A stretch of DNA of 64,000 bases, from NCBI GenBank assembly GCA_918797485.1, contig CAKKNE010000006.1:2108001-2172000 (forward strand). The letters are read 5' to 3'. Position 1 is the stretch's first letter. The number at the start of each line of letters is the position of its first letter. Both the position numbers and the translations under genes were made by a program. A model generated the notes under the pieces. It did not search any database, was not told the origin of the DNA, and saw only the letters and a program-made list of their open reading frames with translations. Shown piece by piece: positions 38,760 to 47,567 of the stretch. The stretch comes from Pelagomonas calceolata (Eukaryota; Sar; Pelagophyceae; Pelagomonadales; Pelagomonadaceae).

Positions 38760-39515
38760 CCCAGGGTGGTGGCAGAGGCGCGCGCCGACGGGAGAGGCTG
38801 CCCCAGGGCGCGACGGCGGAGTCGACCCACGCGTCCGCCTGTTAATTCGTGCAGAGCTGGCTCCCGGCGGGCAGGGCCACGAAGATGCGCGGCACCGGAG
38901 CTGGCCAGAGCATGGGGTGGCCTGATGCCAAAACCCAGCACCGCGTGCCCCGCCGCAAGGAGGACGCGTTTCGGGCGGTAGCCGGACGTGTCGCACGCGG
39001 TCGGTGGGGCCGGGACCGCTGGAGCCACTTTCGGTCGCTGGCACGTTCGCGGCACGCGGACCCTCCGGACGCGGGGTCATCTTAGGGTCATCTGTAGTCG
39101 CGGTGGCGGCGCGGATAGTAAGCGTGGCGGGGCGGCAGCGGCGGCGCGTGGGTGTGAGTCACGAATCAATATCACTTATAGCCAGCGCTCGCCATAGATA
39201 TGTTCAGGGATGGGGGTACGATGTGATTCCGCCGCGAAGTCTCGCGATGGGTGTGGTGGGGATAGTGTACGTCTGCGTTCCTCTCCTGCGAGAGAAGGTT
39301 GTATGTGCACAACGGGCGCCTCGCGCGACGCCACCTCGGGCGCGCCGCGGCCGCGCTGTGCCAGTCTAACTTCACAAGCAGATCTCACATGCGATATGCG
39401 CGCCGCGCGCATTCCAGAACTCCCATGACCCAAAGAGCAATACGAAAGCAACAGAAAGAGGACCGGGGAACTTTGGGCCAACGGCCGCGCGCGATTCAGA
39501 AAAAACCAATACCAT
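38760..39515. other. Gene-free spacer
   Basis: 756 bp. Several short open frames on both strands overlap each other and none shows domain-like sequence. The minus frame of the previous gene stays open to 39080 without recognisable content. I find no palindromic element here. Confidence 0.35.
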
Positions 39516-41561
39516 TTACCACACCTCCTCCTCGATCGACGAGCACCCGATCTCCTCGATGCGCTCCACGCAGGCCCGCACGTCGGACTCCATCCCCCGC
39601 CGCCACTCGTCGTACGCGCCGCGCGGCGCCTCGCGGCGCCGGACGCGGCGCCGCCACGCGGCCTTCTCGCGCGCGAGGGCCGCGAGCCGGTGCTCGAGCA
39701 CCGTGACCTCGCCCTGGGCCTCGCGGCGTTGGGAAGAGCGCCGCGACCGCCGCGAGCCGCGCGACGACGCGGACCGGTGCGACCGCGCCGACCGGAGGGA
39801 TGGAGGCGGCGGCGGCGGCGTCCCTTCGAGCGTTGTTGGTCGCAGTAGGGGCGGCGGCCCGGCGTCCGGGGCGCGCAGCTCGCCGACGGCGCGCGCGAGG
39901 GCCTGCACCAGAACGTTGACGGCCGCGGGGTCCGAAGCCGGTGGCGGCGGCGGCGCCTCGCCGCCGGCCGGCGCCGCGGCGACTCGCGCTAGACCAGTGG
40001 CGGCGCTGGCAGCGACGCCGACGGGGACGCTGACCGGCGGCCGGCGCGCCGTCGGCGCCAGCGACGCCTCGCCATCATCGTCCGGCGCTGCACGGACCAC
40101 GGGCGGCATCGACGCCTCGCCGAGCAGCACGACGTCGGGCGGCAGGGGCCGCGGCGCCGCGCGCCGCTTCGGCGGCGGCCGTATTTTCACGGGCGACGGC
40201 GTATTTGGTGGCGACGGTATGGATCGCGGCGGCGCGTCGCGCGGCAGGAGGAACGTCGCCGTCCAGCGCGCGTCGTTGTCGTCGGAGACGTCGGGCGTCC
40301 AGCGCGGCTCCGGCCTGGAACGCGTCGTCTCCACGAGGTCCGCCGCCGCTTTTGACTCCGAGGCGCGCGCGCGCTCGTAGAACGCGCGCTCGACGTCCAG
40401 CCGCTTCGCCTTGCGATTTTGTGAGTACCTCGCTAATGCTTCAAAGCACTTGCCCTCGAGCTGCCGCGCCCAGTGGTACAAAGCGCGCACGTTTTGCGCC
40501 CGCGCTTCCCGCCGGGCGCGCGCGCCGCGGCGCCAGTCCGCGAACGCGTCGCGCGTCATGCGTTGGGAGCCAGCGCCCCGCAATAGGCGACAGCTGATCG
40601 ACACGTTCGAGACGGTGCGCCACCGGACCACGCAGCGCTTTAGTAACTCCGCGCGTCGCCGCCCTCGACCGTGCTTCGACACCATCCTCACGACGGCGTC
40701 GCCGCGCGCTCGACGCGCCCAAGCTTCATACGCTCGTTGTAGCCGCCTCCTATTGAGGTCGCGCGCCGCTGCTCGCCGCTTCTCGCGCGCGCGCGCCCGT
40801 TTTTGCGTCGAAGCGTGCCACCTTTGCAAAAAGTGCGTAGCTTGCGCGGTCCGCAGCGCGCGAGTGTCCATCGCCGCGACGGCCTTCCGCCGCCACCGCT
40901 TGACGGCCAATCTACGAGACGCCCCCAGTCCTCTCACTGTCGCGGCCATGGATTGGGTGGTCGCGAGCTTCTTCGAACAGCGAGACCGCAGTAGAGCTAA
41001 AGCGGAGCCGCAGCGGCGCCTTCTGAAAAACGCGTCGGCTAATGAGCAGTCCTCGCGCTCCTCATAGACGATACGGCACCAGATTTGTAGTGAGTCCGAC
41101 ATTAGTACTTGACGTCTGGACAAACCAAGGCGCTGGATGGCCGTGCGCACCGTCTCCGTGGACGCGTTCGCGAGGGACCGGCGCGCCGCCTCCAATACAC
41201 TTGATGCGATGACATCAGACGTGCCCTCGAGGTGCGCCGCGTCGGCGACGGCGCCGACCGCGACCGCTAACACAGCTCCATCCACGAGCCCGTTGACGGC
41301 GGCCGCGGCGGCCTCCTCCAGCAGATCGTCTGATTCAGGATGAACGACCTCGTCTCTTGTATCGAAGTAGATCGTCTCCTCGCCTTCGTCCTCTTCATAC
41401 GCCGGCGGCGCGCTCGTGATCGAGGCGTCAACGGGGATATTGTCCTCGTCGCTCAGGCTCGTCCTCGTGATCGACGCGTCGACCGGTACGTCCTCGTCGT
41501 CGCTCAGGCTCGTCGACGCTGAGAGCAGCTCGTAGCTGCGGCCGGCGATGCGGACGGACAT
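39516..41561 (-). CDS. Sfi1-like centrin-binding repeat protein
   Basis: 681 residues. The acidic N-terminus carries two near-identical units, TSLSDDEDVPVDASITR and TSLSDEDNIPVDASITS. The central 200-430 region is arginine- and tryptophan-rich with recurring helices ending in a W: ATHFLQRWHASTQKRAR, LQRAYEAWARRAR, ELLKRCVVRWRTV, RDAFADWRRGARARRE, VRALYHWARQLEG. The L..W..... spacing is that of Sfi1/centrin-binding repeats, which form long helices on basal bodies and centrosomes. The C-terminus is proline-rich, then a short coiled coil (LEHRLAALAREKAAWRRRV). The start ATG is preceded by about eleven A residues on the sense strand; the open frame upstream (to 41780) adds nothing recognisable. 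Confidence 0.7.
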   Translation of the reverse strand: MSVRIAGRSYELLSASTSLSDDEDVPVDASITRTSLSDEDNIPVDASITSAPPAYEEDEGEETIYFDTRDEVVHPESDDLLEEAAAAAVNGLVDGAVLAVAVGAVADAAHLEGTSDVIASSVLEAARRSLANASTETVRTAIQRLGLSRRQVLMSDSLQIWCRIVYEEREDCSLADAFFRRRRCGSALALLRSRCSKKLATTQSMAATVRGLGASRRLAVKRWRRKAVAAMDTRALRTAQATHFLQRWHASTQKRARAREKRRAAARDLNRRRLQRAYEAWARRARGDAVVRMVSKHGRGRRRAELLKRCVVRWRTVSNVSISCRLLRGAGSQRMTRDAFADWRRGARARREARAQNVRALYHWARQLEGKCFEALARYSQNRKAKRLDVERAFYERARASESKAAADLVETTRSRPEPRWTPDVSDDNDARWTATFLLPRDAPPRSIPSPPNTPSPVKIRPPPKRRAAPRPLPPDVVLLGEASMPPVVRAAPDDDGEASLAPTARRPPVSVPVGVAASAATGLARVAAAPAGGEAPPPPPASDPAAVNVLVQALARAVGELRAPDAGPPPLLRPTTLEGTPPPPPPSLRSARSHRSASSRGSRRSRRSSQRREAQGEVTVLEHRLAALAREKAAWRRRVRRREAPRGAYDEWRRGMESDVRACVERIEEIGCSSIEEEVW

Positions 41562-41786
41562 TTTTTTTTTTTGACGACGTCGAGCTAGAGAATCCCCGGC
41601 CGACGGCGCGAGATTTTTTTTTGTCTTGAGTGCTGAGCTCTCCCTTAGCTCTATCCAGGAGCGCCGCGCTTCGTGCTCCTCGCTGCGCGTGGGTCCTTCG
41701 CGGTTTGGAAGCTGCTGCTGAGACGAACTAACAGCGGTCCTAGAGCGCAGGCGAAGCCTGTAAAGACGACGCGCGCGCAAAGACTA

Positions 41787-41808
41787 TTAGCGTAGCAAAC
41801 ACACTAGC
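41787..41808 (+). promoter_or_regulatory. Palindromic promoter-like element, variant
   Basis: TTAGCGTAGC then AAACACACTAGC in the 509-bp divergent spacer 41562-42070; 226 bp from the Sfi1-like start and 263 bp from the SPFH start. Its left half is degenerate. Confidence 0.45.
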
Positions 41809-42070
41809 TTTTTGCCGGGGACGGCGCTTACAAAAACCAGCCACACGGGGGCGCTGAGCGAGTTGGACGCGCCGAGGCTAGCCCGTTTTTCGACCAAAGG
41901 CTGCAGTAAAGCTTCGGCCCGCTGCGAGGCGCCAGGACCACTTCTCCCTACCGCCCTTGCTAGGAACCCCGTGCGGCGGCCCGCCCGCGCGCGGCGCGCC
42001 CTCACCACTTGCTCCCGGCCGCTCCTACGGCGGCGGCGCCGCGCGCGCGAAACGAGCCTACAAAAAAAAA

Positions 42071-43354
42071 ATGCAGATCCGCGTCGCGCTCCCGCCCGGC
42101 GTCCAGCCCGGTCAAGTGATCCAGGTGCGGGCGCCGAGCGGCGCGATCGTCCAAGTCAGGGCGCCGCCCGGCGTGCCCCCGGGGGGCACATTTGTGGTCT
42201 CCGTGCCCGACGCACCACAAACGGTCCAGAGCTACGCGGCGCCGAAGCCCGTAGCACCGAGGCCCGTAGCGCCGACGCCATCGCGACTCCAAGCGCCGAC
42301 GCCCTACCGCCCACCACCCCAACAGTACAAGGCCGCGCCGCGCCTCTACTCGACGGGCGCCATCTACACCAAAAATCAAAATCCGACGTGCGCCGACGGC
42401 GGCTGGTGGAAGTGGAAGTGTTGTGCTGGGAGTCAAAATTACTGCGCCTACACGCCGTGCTGCTGCTGCTGCTGCACGGACCAGGTCTACGCCGTGGAAC
42501 AGTCGACGGTGGGCATCGTAGAAAAGTTCGGAAAGTTCCAGAAAGTCGCGCCGCCCGGAGAATGCCTGTTAAACGCACCGTTCGGTTTCTGCGTGCCCTG
42601 GGAGACGGTAGCGCAAACCCTAAACATGCGGGTGCGGCAGAACCGAAGCGATGTCAGCGTGAAGACGAAGGACAACGTGTTTGTGGAGGTGAAGGTCGTG
42701 GTCACTTTCAAGATCGCGGATCCCCAATTAGCTGCTTACAAATTGAATAGGGTCGATGCTCAACTTAGTTCATATGTGGAGGATGCCGTGCGAGCGGCCG
42801 TCGCTCGCGTCGAGCTCGACGACGTCTTCACCATTGGCGAAGAGTTGGAGAGAGCCGTCAAAGACTCGACGGAAGCGAGGATGCTCGAGTACGGCTACGC
42901 CATACTGGATACGTTAGTGTTAGGCATCCAGCCGGAGCCTCGCGTGAAGGCCTCAATGAATGAGATAGAGATGCAAAAGAGGTTGAAGCTCGCCCAAGTG
43001 CACCAGGCGGAGGCGCAAAAAGCCATCGACATCAAATTGGCCGAAGCGCGCGCCGAAGCTAAACATTTGAACGGCGTCGGACTCGCTCGGCAGCGCAGCG
43101 CCATGGTCGAGGGGTTTGCGGCTTGTGTGGACACGCTGAACGTGACGGAGGACGACAAGTTCTCGTCGGACGCGACGGAGTTGCTACTCACCACCCAATA
43201 CATGGATTTGCTCGACGCCGTGGCGGAGGACGCTCGTACTCGCGGTAACGAACGACCGGGCACGCAGACGCAATTGATGCTGCCGACGGGCATCGATAGT
43301 GTGGACGAGATGCGGTCGAGGCTGCGCGTCTTCGCGGGGGCCTTTAAGAAATAG
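42071..43354 (+). CDS. SPFH/band-7 protein (HIR/prohibitin-like)
   Basis: 427 residues. The start follows an A9 run (AAAAAAAAAATGCAG). Residues 1-50 form a small domain with P-P-G-V-x-P-G repeats (LPPGVQPGQVIQV, APPGVPPGGTFVV) common at the front of stramenopile proteins. A cysteine cluster (KCCAGSQNYC, YTPCCCCCCTDQ, about 115-138) is a likely palmitoylated membrane anchor. The SPFH domain runs from about 140 (YAVEQSTVGIVEKFGKFQKV, SVKTKDNVFVEVKVVVTFKI) into the oligomerising helix (AEAQKAIDIKLAEARAEAK). This order fits plant-type hypersensitive-induced-response proteins, which scaffold microdomains at the plasma membrane. No signal peptide. Confidence 0.85.
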   Translation: MQIRVALPPGVQPGQVIQVRAPSGAIVQVRAPPGVPPGGTFVVSVPDAPQTVQSYAAPKPVAPRPVAPTPSRLQAPTPYRPPPQQYKAAPRLYSTGAIYTKNQNPTCADGGWWKWKCCAGSQNYCAYTPCCCCCCTDQVYAVEQSTVGIVEKFGKFQKVAPPGECLLNAPFGFCVPWETVAQTLNMRVRQNRSDVSVKTKDNVFVEVKVVVTFKIADPQLAAYKLNRVDAQLSSYVEDAVRAAVARVELDDVFTIGEELERAVKDSTEARMLEYGYAILDTLVLGIQPEPRVKASMNEIEMQKRLKLAQVHQAEAQKAIDIKLAEARAEAKHLNGVGLARQRSAMVEGFAACVDTLNVTEDDKFSSDATELLLTTQYMDLLDAVAEDARTRGNERPGTQTQLMLPTGIDSVDEMRSRLRVFAGAFKK

Positions 43355-43413
43355 TGTTTGACACCCTTGCGTCGGCGGCGTGGGGCGCGCTATGTACCAA
43401 TACTCTAGTCTTC

Positions 43414-44601
43414 TTACGCGTCCTCTACTTCATCCAGGTCCCCATCCTCCCGGGCATCCGTCGGCGGCGTCTCGCGGGCGCGGAGCGCCGCTCGCGCGTC
43501 TCGCAGGGATTCCTCAAATGACGCTGTGAGCGGGTGCGCGCCACCGAGCACACGCCGTGCGGTCGATGCCGTGTCCTCGAGCGTCGTCACGGCCTCGCGG
43601 AGTTCGTCGAGCGTCGCGCCGGGGTCCTCGTGGAGCGTATCCGCGTAAGTCCACCTCATCTTCAGCGTGATTTCATTACTCTCTCCGAGAGCACGCCGCG
43701 CCACAGGGATCGATTTGCGCATCAATGACCTGGCTTCTTCGAAGCGCTGTAGCTCAGAAAGGGACGTCGCGTAGTTGCCAGCTGCTTGGAGGGTTAGTTC
43801 ATGGTCTTCTCCATGGAGCCTCACCCAGCCAGAGTATACGTCTCGCTCTGTCCGATGTGCCTCTTCAAGTCGCCCAAGCCGTCGATACGTGACCGCAAGA
43901 TTACTCTGCACGGAGAGAATGCTAGGTTCTGATCCGCCACAGCGCCGCTCCAGAGACAACACGGCCTCTTCCACGGCCAACGCGTCCGTGTGCAGGTCTA
44001 CCGCGGCTAAACCGTTCGCAAGCTGCGTCATCGCGGCGCTCCGAAGCTGGTCCGTCTCCGGCCGCCCGACGTACGTCTTCCAGCACGCCCACCCGAGCGC
44101 GCACGCCACATACCCGTGGTACCTTTGCTCGCACAAGCTACAGTCAGACCACCACCTCCACCTCCTATTAAATGCATCCCAGTCCAAATTATTCAGTTCG
44201 GCCTCCGCGACCGAAATCTTCGCCTGCTCCGCCAGACACGACACGTGCGCGATGCCCGTCGTTCCGGAAGCGACGCCGTCGCGATCTCCACACGCGCATC
44301 CGCGCACGAGGCCTTCTCCCGTGCGCGAGTGGACGGCCTCCGTGCAGATGTAGCACGTCTGGCCCTTCGTGTCGTCGGCGCACGCCTCGACCGCGACCGC
44401 GACGGCCTCCTTGTATTTTTTGTCGGCGTGATATTGCTCCGCGTTGCCGCCGCGGTGTATTTTCTTGCACATCTGCTTGTGGCCGCGGCGCCAGTGGTCA
44501 TGTTGGCAAGTGGCGTTGCAGTACCTCAATTTACATCTAACGCAACGCGGCGCGTTGTGGGCCAGTGGGGCGGCGCAGGCGGCGCAATTTGTGAGGATCA
44601 T
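43414..44601 (-). CDS. MYND-RINGv-TPR protein, intact family member
   Basis: 395 residues. The MYND zinc finger is at 6-47 (CAACAAPLAHNAPRCVRC, YCNATCQHDHWRRGHKQMCK). It is followed by a RING-variant finger (CYICTEAVHSR, RGCACGDRDG, IAHVSCLAEQAKI, CSLCEQRYHG), the C4HC3 type used by MARCH-like ubiquitin ligases. The C-terminal half is a kinesin-light-chain-like TPR array (ERRCGGSEPSILSVQSNLAV, YRRLGRLEEAHRTERDVYSG, HGEDHELTLQAAGNYATSL, ARRALGESNEITLKMRWTYA). Together: a probable substrate-binding E3 ligase. Two broken relatives occur at 2281-2463 (tail) and 14991-15362 (head). The start 44601 is shared with the truncated copy; the open frame to 44718 is ignored. Confidence 0.85.
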   Translation of the reverse strand: MILTNCAACAAPLAHNAPRCVRCKLRYCNATCQHDHWRRGHKQMCKKIHRGGNAEQYHADKKYKEAVAVAVEACADDTKGQTCYICTEAVHSRTGEGLVRGCACGDRDGVASGTTGIAHVSCLAEQAKISVAEAELNNLDWDAFNRRWRWWSDCSLCEQRYHGYVACALGWACWKTYVGRPETDQLRSAAMTQLANGLAAVDLHTDALAVEEAVLSLERRCGGSEPSILSVQSNLAVTYRRLGRLEEAHRTERDVYSGWVRLHGEDHELTLQAAGNYATSLSELQRFEEARSLMRKSIPVARRALGESNEITLKMRWTYADTLHEDPGATLDELREAVTTLEDTASTARRVLGGAHPLTASFEESLRDARAALRARETPPTDAREDGDLDEVEDA

Positions 44602-44752
44602 CTTGCGTTTGCGGAGAGTTATTGGGTCTGCGGCGGCTTGACTCTGGTAGCTAGTTTTTTCAACTCCAAAAAAACAACACACAGACTGGTGCGTCGTGGC
44701 GTCGGGGCGGTGCTCCACGCCGTCGACACGACGTCTAGACGGGACTACTTAC

Positions 44753-45334
44753 TCAGTGCAGCCACGCGACGTCCGGAAACAACGGCGGCAGGATGAACGT
44801 CAGCAGCAGCAAGAACGCGATCCCCGTCCTCAAATTCAAGCCGAGGCCCAATTTCGCCATTTGCACCGCCGCGGCGCCCTCTTCGACGCTCTCGAGCTCC
44901 ACATCAAAAAGTAGATCCGCGTTTCCCGGAATCTCGCCGTTCGCGCCCGCGCCCGCCGGCCCGTAGGCGAGCCGCGACGGGCAGTAGAGCGTGCGCTTGC
45001 CGCCCGCCTTCATCGTACTCACACCTTCATCCCACGCCGGTATTACACTACCTTCGCCGACCACAAATTTGAACGACCCTTTGCCTTTCGTGGAGTCGAA
45101 GACGCGGCCCGACTCCACCAATTTACCTTCGTATTGGACGACGGCGACTTTACCGCTTGACGCCGTGGCGCCCGTGCCCTCGACGAGGTCCTGGTACTTG
45201 AGGCCGGACAGCGTGACGGTCCAGCCGTCGTCGTCCGTCGTCTCCAGCGGCGCCGCGCGGCAGAGAGACTTGGTTACGTGGGTCGTGGGTGTGATGAACG
45301 CCGACGCCGTCGCGAGCAGGGCGAGGCAGCGCAT
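44753..45334 (-). CDS. Plastid FKBP-type isomerase with C-terminal anchor
   Basis: 193 residues. The leader MRCLALLATASAFITPTTHV has the ASAF|ITP plastid signature. One FKBP domain follows: SGLKYQDLVEGTG, VAVVQYEGKLVESGRVFDST, GSVIPAWDEGVSTMKAGGKR, LYCPSRLAYGPAGAG, and IPGNADLLFDVELESV. A C-terminal hydrophobic segment (TGIAFLLLLTFILPPLF) should anchor it in a membrane, probably thylakoid or an inner envelope, with the domain facing the stroma or lumen. It is distinct in anchor and length from the soluble FKBP at 8975-9841. Promoter element 182 bp upstream. Confidence 0.88.
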   Translation of the reverse strand: MRCLALLATASAFITPTTHVTKSLCRAAPLETTDDDGWTVTLSGLKYQDLVEGTGATASSGKVAVVQYEGKLVESGRVFDSTKGKGSFKFVVGEGSVIPAWDEGVSTMKAGGKRTLYCPSRLAYGPAGAGANGEIPGNADLLFDVELESVEEGAAAVQMAKLGLGLNLRTGIAFLLLLTFILPPLFPDVAWLH

Positions 45335-45515
45335 CGTGTCCGAGAGGCTGCTCTCCGAGTGCTTTTGATCTGTCCTGGCGGCAGCTCTTTTTCGTGCAGG
45401 CTGGCACAGGGCTTGAATATATGCGTCGTCCGTTACTCCAAAGCAACGCTGGTGCCCTAACAGTGGCGCTAGCCTCCGATTTTACCTCGATCTTGGCAGA
45501 GCTAGGTCTCAGCTA

Positions 45516-45535
45516 GCTAGCCTGTAACACACTAG
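45516..45535 (+). promoter_or_regulatory. Palindromic promoter-like element
   Basis: GCTAGC then CTGTAACACACTAG (a shortened spacer) in the 428-bp divergent spacer 45335-45762; 182 bp from the FKBP start and 228 bp from the TAF11 start. Confidence 0.6.
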
Positions 45536-45694
45536 AAAGTAGCACTCTCTCCACTTTTGACTGCTACGCGGCCGCTGAGCATATATTTATCAAAGCGGCT
45601 CCACGTTCGAGCGGTCGTAATCATCACTTCTCGCGGACACGGTCGAAAACCGTGGTCCGCGCCGTGCTGCATACATTCCAACACCCTGCCCGGG

Positions 45695-45749
45695 GCAGCG
45701 GGAGCCGGCTACGCCGCCGCAGAAGTGCAGCGGGAGCTGCTACGCCGCG
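45695..45749 (+). repeat. Imperfect 32-bp tandem repeat before TAF11
   Basis: GCAGCGGGAGCCGGCTACGC at 45695 recurs as GCAGCGGGAGCTGCTACGC at 45727, ending 14 bp before the ATG. A similar 32-bp duplication lies in the leader of the dehydroquinate synthase gene. Confidence 0.6.
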
Positions 45750-45762
45750 CAGACGTCCAAGC

Positions 45763-46152
45763 ATGGACACCAAATTCCCGGAGGACGAGACGGACCCGGC
45801 AAAGATGAAGAAGCTCCTCGCCGCCATGTCGCCGGCCCAGGAGGACCGGTTCGAGCAGGCGCGGCGGGCCCGCTTCAAGCCGAACCACCTCAAGAAGCTC
45901 GCGGTGATCGCGGACCGGGGGCCGTTGGACGATGGGGGCGCCGTCGTGCTGGCGTCGCTGGCGAAGAGTCGCGTCGCGGAGCTCGTGAGGGCGGCGCGGG
46001 AACGGAAGCCAGGCGAGGGGGCGTTATTGCCCTCTGATTATGCGGCGGCGGCGCGAGCTCTGCAACGACGAGGAAGAGTCCAGGTCGTGGGGTCGCACAA
46101 GAAGCCGCGCTTGGACGGCCCGGCCGTCGTCGACGCCGACGAGCTCCTCTAG
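45763..46152 (+). CDS. TAF11: TFIID subunit TAF11 (histone-fold)
   Basis: 129 residues. The TAFII28 histone fold occupies almost the whole protein: MSPAQEDRFEQARRARF, KPNHLKKLAVIADRG, VVLASLAKSRVAELVRAARE and LLPSDYAAAARALQRRGRV, matching the TAF11 order (EEQ..R.E..RRS.F, K..I..L, ..V......IAK.FVGE.VE.A, ..P.H..EA.R.L...G). TAF11 pairs with TAF13 in the general transcription factor TFIID. The long N-terminal acidic region of animal TAF11 is absent (only about 20 residues precede the fold). Short length is normal for protists. Identification rests on the motif order. Confidence 0.8.
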   Translation: MDTKFPEDETDPAKMKKLLAAMSPAQEDRFEQARRARFKPNHLKKLAVIADRGPLDDGGAVVLASLAKSRVAELVRAARERKPGEGALLPSDYAAAARALQRRGRVQVVGSHKKPRLDGPAVVDADELL

Positions 46153-46171
46153 TACTAGTAAAGATGTGATG

Positions 46172-46978
46172 TTAACTCGGCGGCCGCCGCGGCGCCCAGG
46201 GCCTCGCGTCGCCCATGTCCCCGACGTAGCGGACCTCGCCGGGTTGGAACGCGAGCGCGAAGTGGTCCGTGAGGCGGCGGCCCCGCAAGCTCGCCTCGAG
46301 CACCGAGAGCACGTCGCTCCCGGGCGCGACCAGGACGACGTCGTCGCAGAGCGTCGTCTCGCAGACGGAGAGGACCTCGCGCACGCGGACGTAGACGTCC
46401 TCCACGGACTCGGCGTAGCTTCCGTCTTCGGCCTCGGGCGGCTTCGCGTAGCGGCTCTTCGCGTCGTACTGGGCCCAGAGCTCCGGCACGCGCCAGAGCC
46501 CCTCGCCCTCGTGCGCGCCGTAGCCGCGCGCGTCCAGCAGGTCCGCCTCGGGCAGCAGCTTCGACGAGGGCACCGCGAGCCGCGCGCCGAGGATGTCGGC
46601 CGTCTGCTTGCAGTGGCGCGCCGTCGCGTACCGCACGACGGGCGGACCGCCCGCGTCCCCGAAGACCCGGGCGACGGCGTCGGCGGCGGCCGACGCCTGC
46701 TTGGCGCCCTCCTCGGTCAGGCCGTTCGAGAAGAGGAACTTGCGCGCGGCGTTGGTTTCGATCACGCCGTCGGCTTCCGAGCGGCTCTCGCCCGCTCGCA
46801 CCAGCACGTAGCGGTTGGTCAGCGGCTTCGTCGGTGGCAACAAAAGCAAACCGGACGCGTCCGCGGGCGCGGGTGCGGTCGTCGACGCGGCCGCGGCCGC
46901 GAGGAAGCGTCTCCTTCGAATCTCGGGACGCGCGGCCCCGGCGGCGGTGACCATTGAGAGCAGCACGAGTCGTGTCAT
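46172..46978 (-). CDS. Histidine-phosphatase-fold protein lacking catalytic histidines
   Basis: 268 residues. A leader (MTRLVLLSMVTAAGAARPEI, then RRRRFLAAAAAS) suggests a plastid/TAT-like lumenal or stromal presequence. The mature part has the layout of phosphoglycerate-mutase-like enzymes: YVLVRAGESRSEAD where the family has LVRHGES, FSNGLTEEGAKQASAAADAV, YATARHCKQTADILGARL, and VVLVAPGSDVLSVLEASL where the family has VVSHGG. Both catalytic histidines are therefore replaced (Ala and Pro). The frame is intact and codon use normal, so it looks like a retained pseudo-enzyme rather than a decaying gene. Role unknown. Confidence 0.78.
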   Translation of the reverse strand: MTRLVLLSMVTAAGAARPEIRRRRFLAAAAASTTAPAPADASGLLLLPPTKPLTNRYVLVRAGESRSEADGVIETNAARKFLFSNGLTEEGAKQASAAADAVARVFGDAGGPPVVRYATARHCKQTADILGARLAVPSSKLLPEADLLDARGYGAHEGEGLWRVPELWAQYDAKSRYAKPPEAEDGSYAESVEDVYVRVREVLSVCETTLCDDVVLVAPGSDVLSVLEASLRGRRLTDHFALAFQPGEVRYVGDMGDARPWAPRRPPS

Positions 46979-47414
46979 GGTCCGGGGTGCATCAATATCG
47001 ATGATCAAGGGTGAACCGTGGTCCTAAAACGCTACCAGCCCGTCTTCGCGCACGAATAAATCTCGCAGAGCATTAGACACGTCAGGGCCTGTCTTTCAAA
47101 TATTTGCACCACTGACGCCTGATCCATTGGCAGGAGTGCACCAGTGCTGTCTTTTCTCGCAACGCAGCGTCCCTGCAGCGTCGGTCAGCCGCTGCACGCG
47201 CCGAGCACGCTGCCAATCGGCCTAGCGCCAGTAAGACACTAGCAAGATTTTTCCTCCTTTCCTCCCGACTCCCGAGGGACTGTACAGGGCGCTGTGCTTA
47301 TGCGAAGGGCTAGGGACTAGATCCCGGACAGTATAGGCTGCCCCGGTGGCCCAGGTCCCCGTTACGCTGTCGAGGCGACCAGCACCAGCCGCCGCAACGC
47401 CGGCCAGCGACCAA
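46979..47414. promoter_or_regulatory. Divergent promoter region
   Basis: 436-bp spacer with a palindromic element at 47222-47243 (CTAGCGCC then AGTAAGACACTAGC), 244 bp from the pseudo-phosphatase and about 172 bp from the ATG at 47415. Confidence 0.6.
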
Positions 47415-47567
47415 ATGTACAAGTACGCCTCGACCTGGCCCGCGCTGAGCCGCCTGCTGGGGTCCTGGGCCAACAACTGCGGCCTGACGGCCTGCATGCC
47501 GCCGCCCATGACGCCGAACTTGGCCGACGACTTCCTGTCCGAGGACGAAAGCTCAGACGACGAGTAG
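47415..47567 (+). CDS. 50-codon frame ending at an in-frame TAG
   Basis: An ATG at 47415 opens a 50-codon frame (MYKYASTWPALSRLLGSWAN ... DDFLSEDESSDDE) that stops at TAG 47565-47567. The next codon is the ATG of the 209-codon gene in the same frame. The acidic end looks coding. It is either an upstream reading frame, a separate small protein, or the true N-terminus of the downstream protein interrupted by one stop codon. Confidence 0.4.
   Translation: MYKYASTWPALSRLLGSWANNCGLTACMPPPMTPNLADDFLSEDESSDDE

Noticed and set aside
38002-38925. 307-codon plus-strand frame
   Set aside because: Ser/Ala/Gly low complexity without motifs; the minus frame has helical segments and paired GWLF motifs, though that gene is itself only moderately certain.
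46040-46957. 305-codon plus frame opposite the phosphatase-like gene
   Set aside because: Repetitive Arg/Val/Gly sequence; the minus strand has an ordered phosphatase fold.
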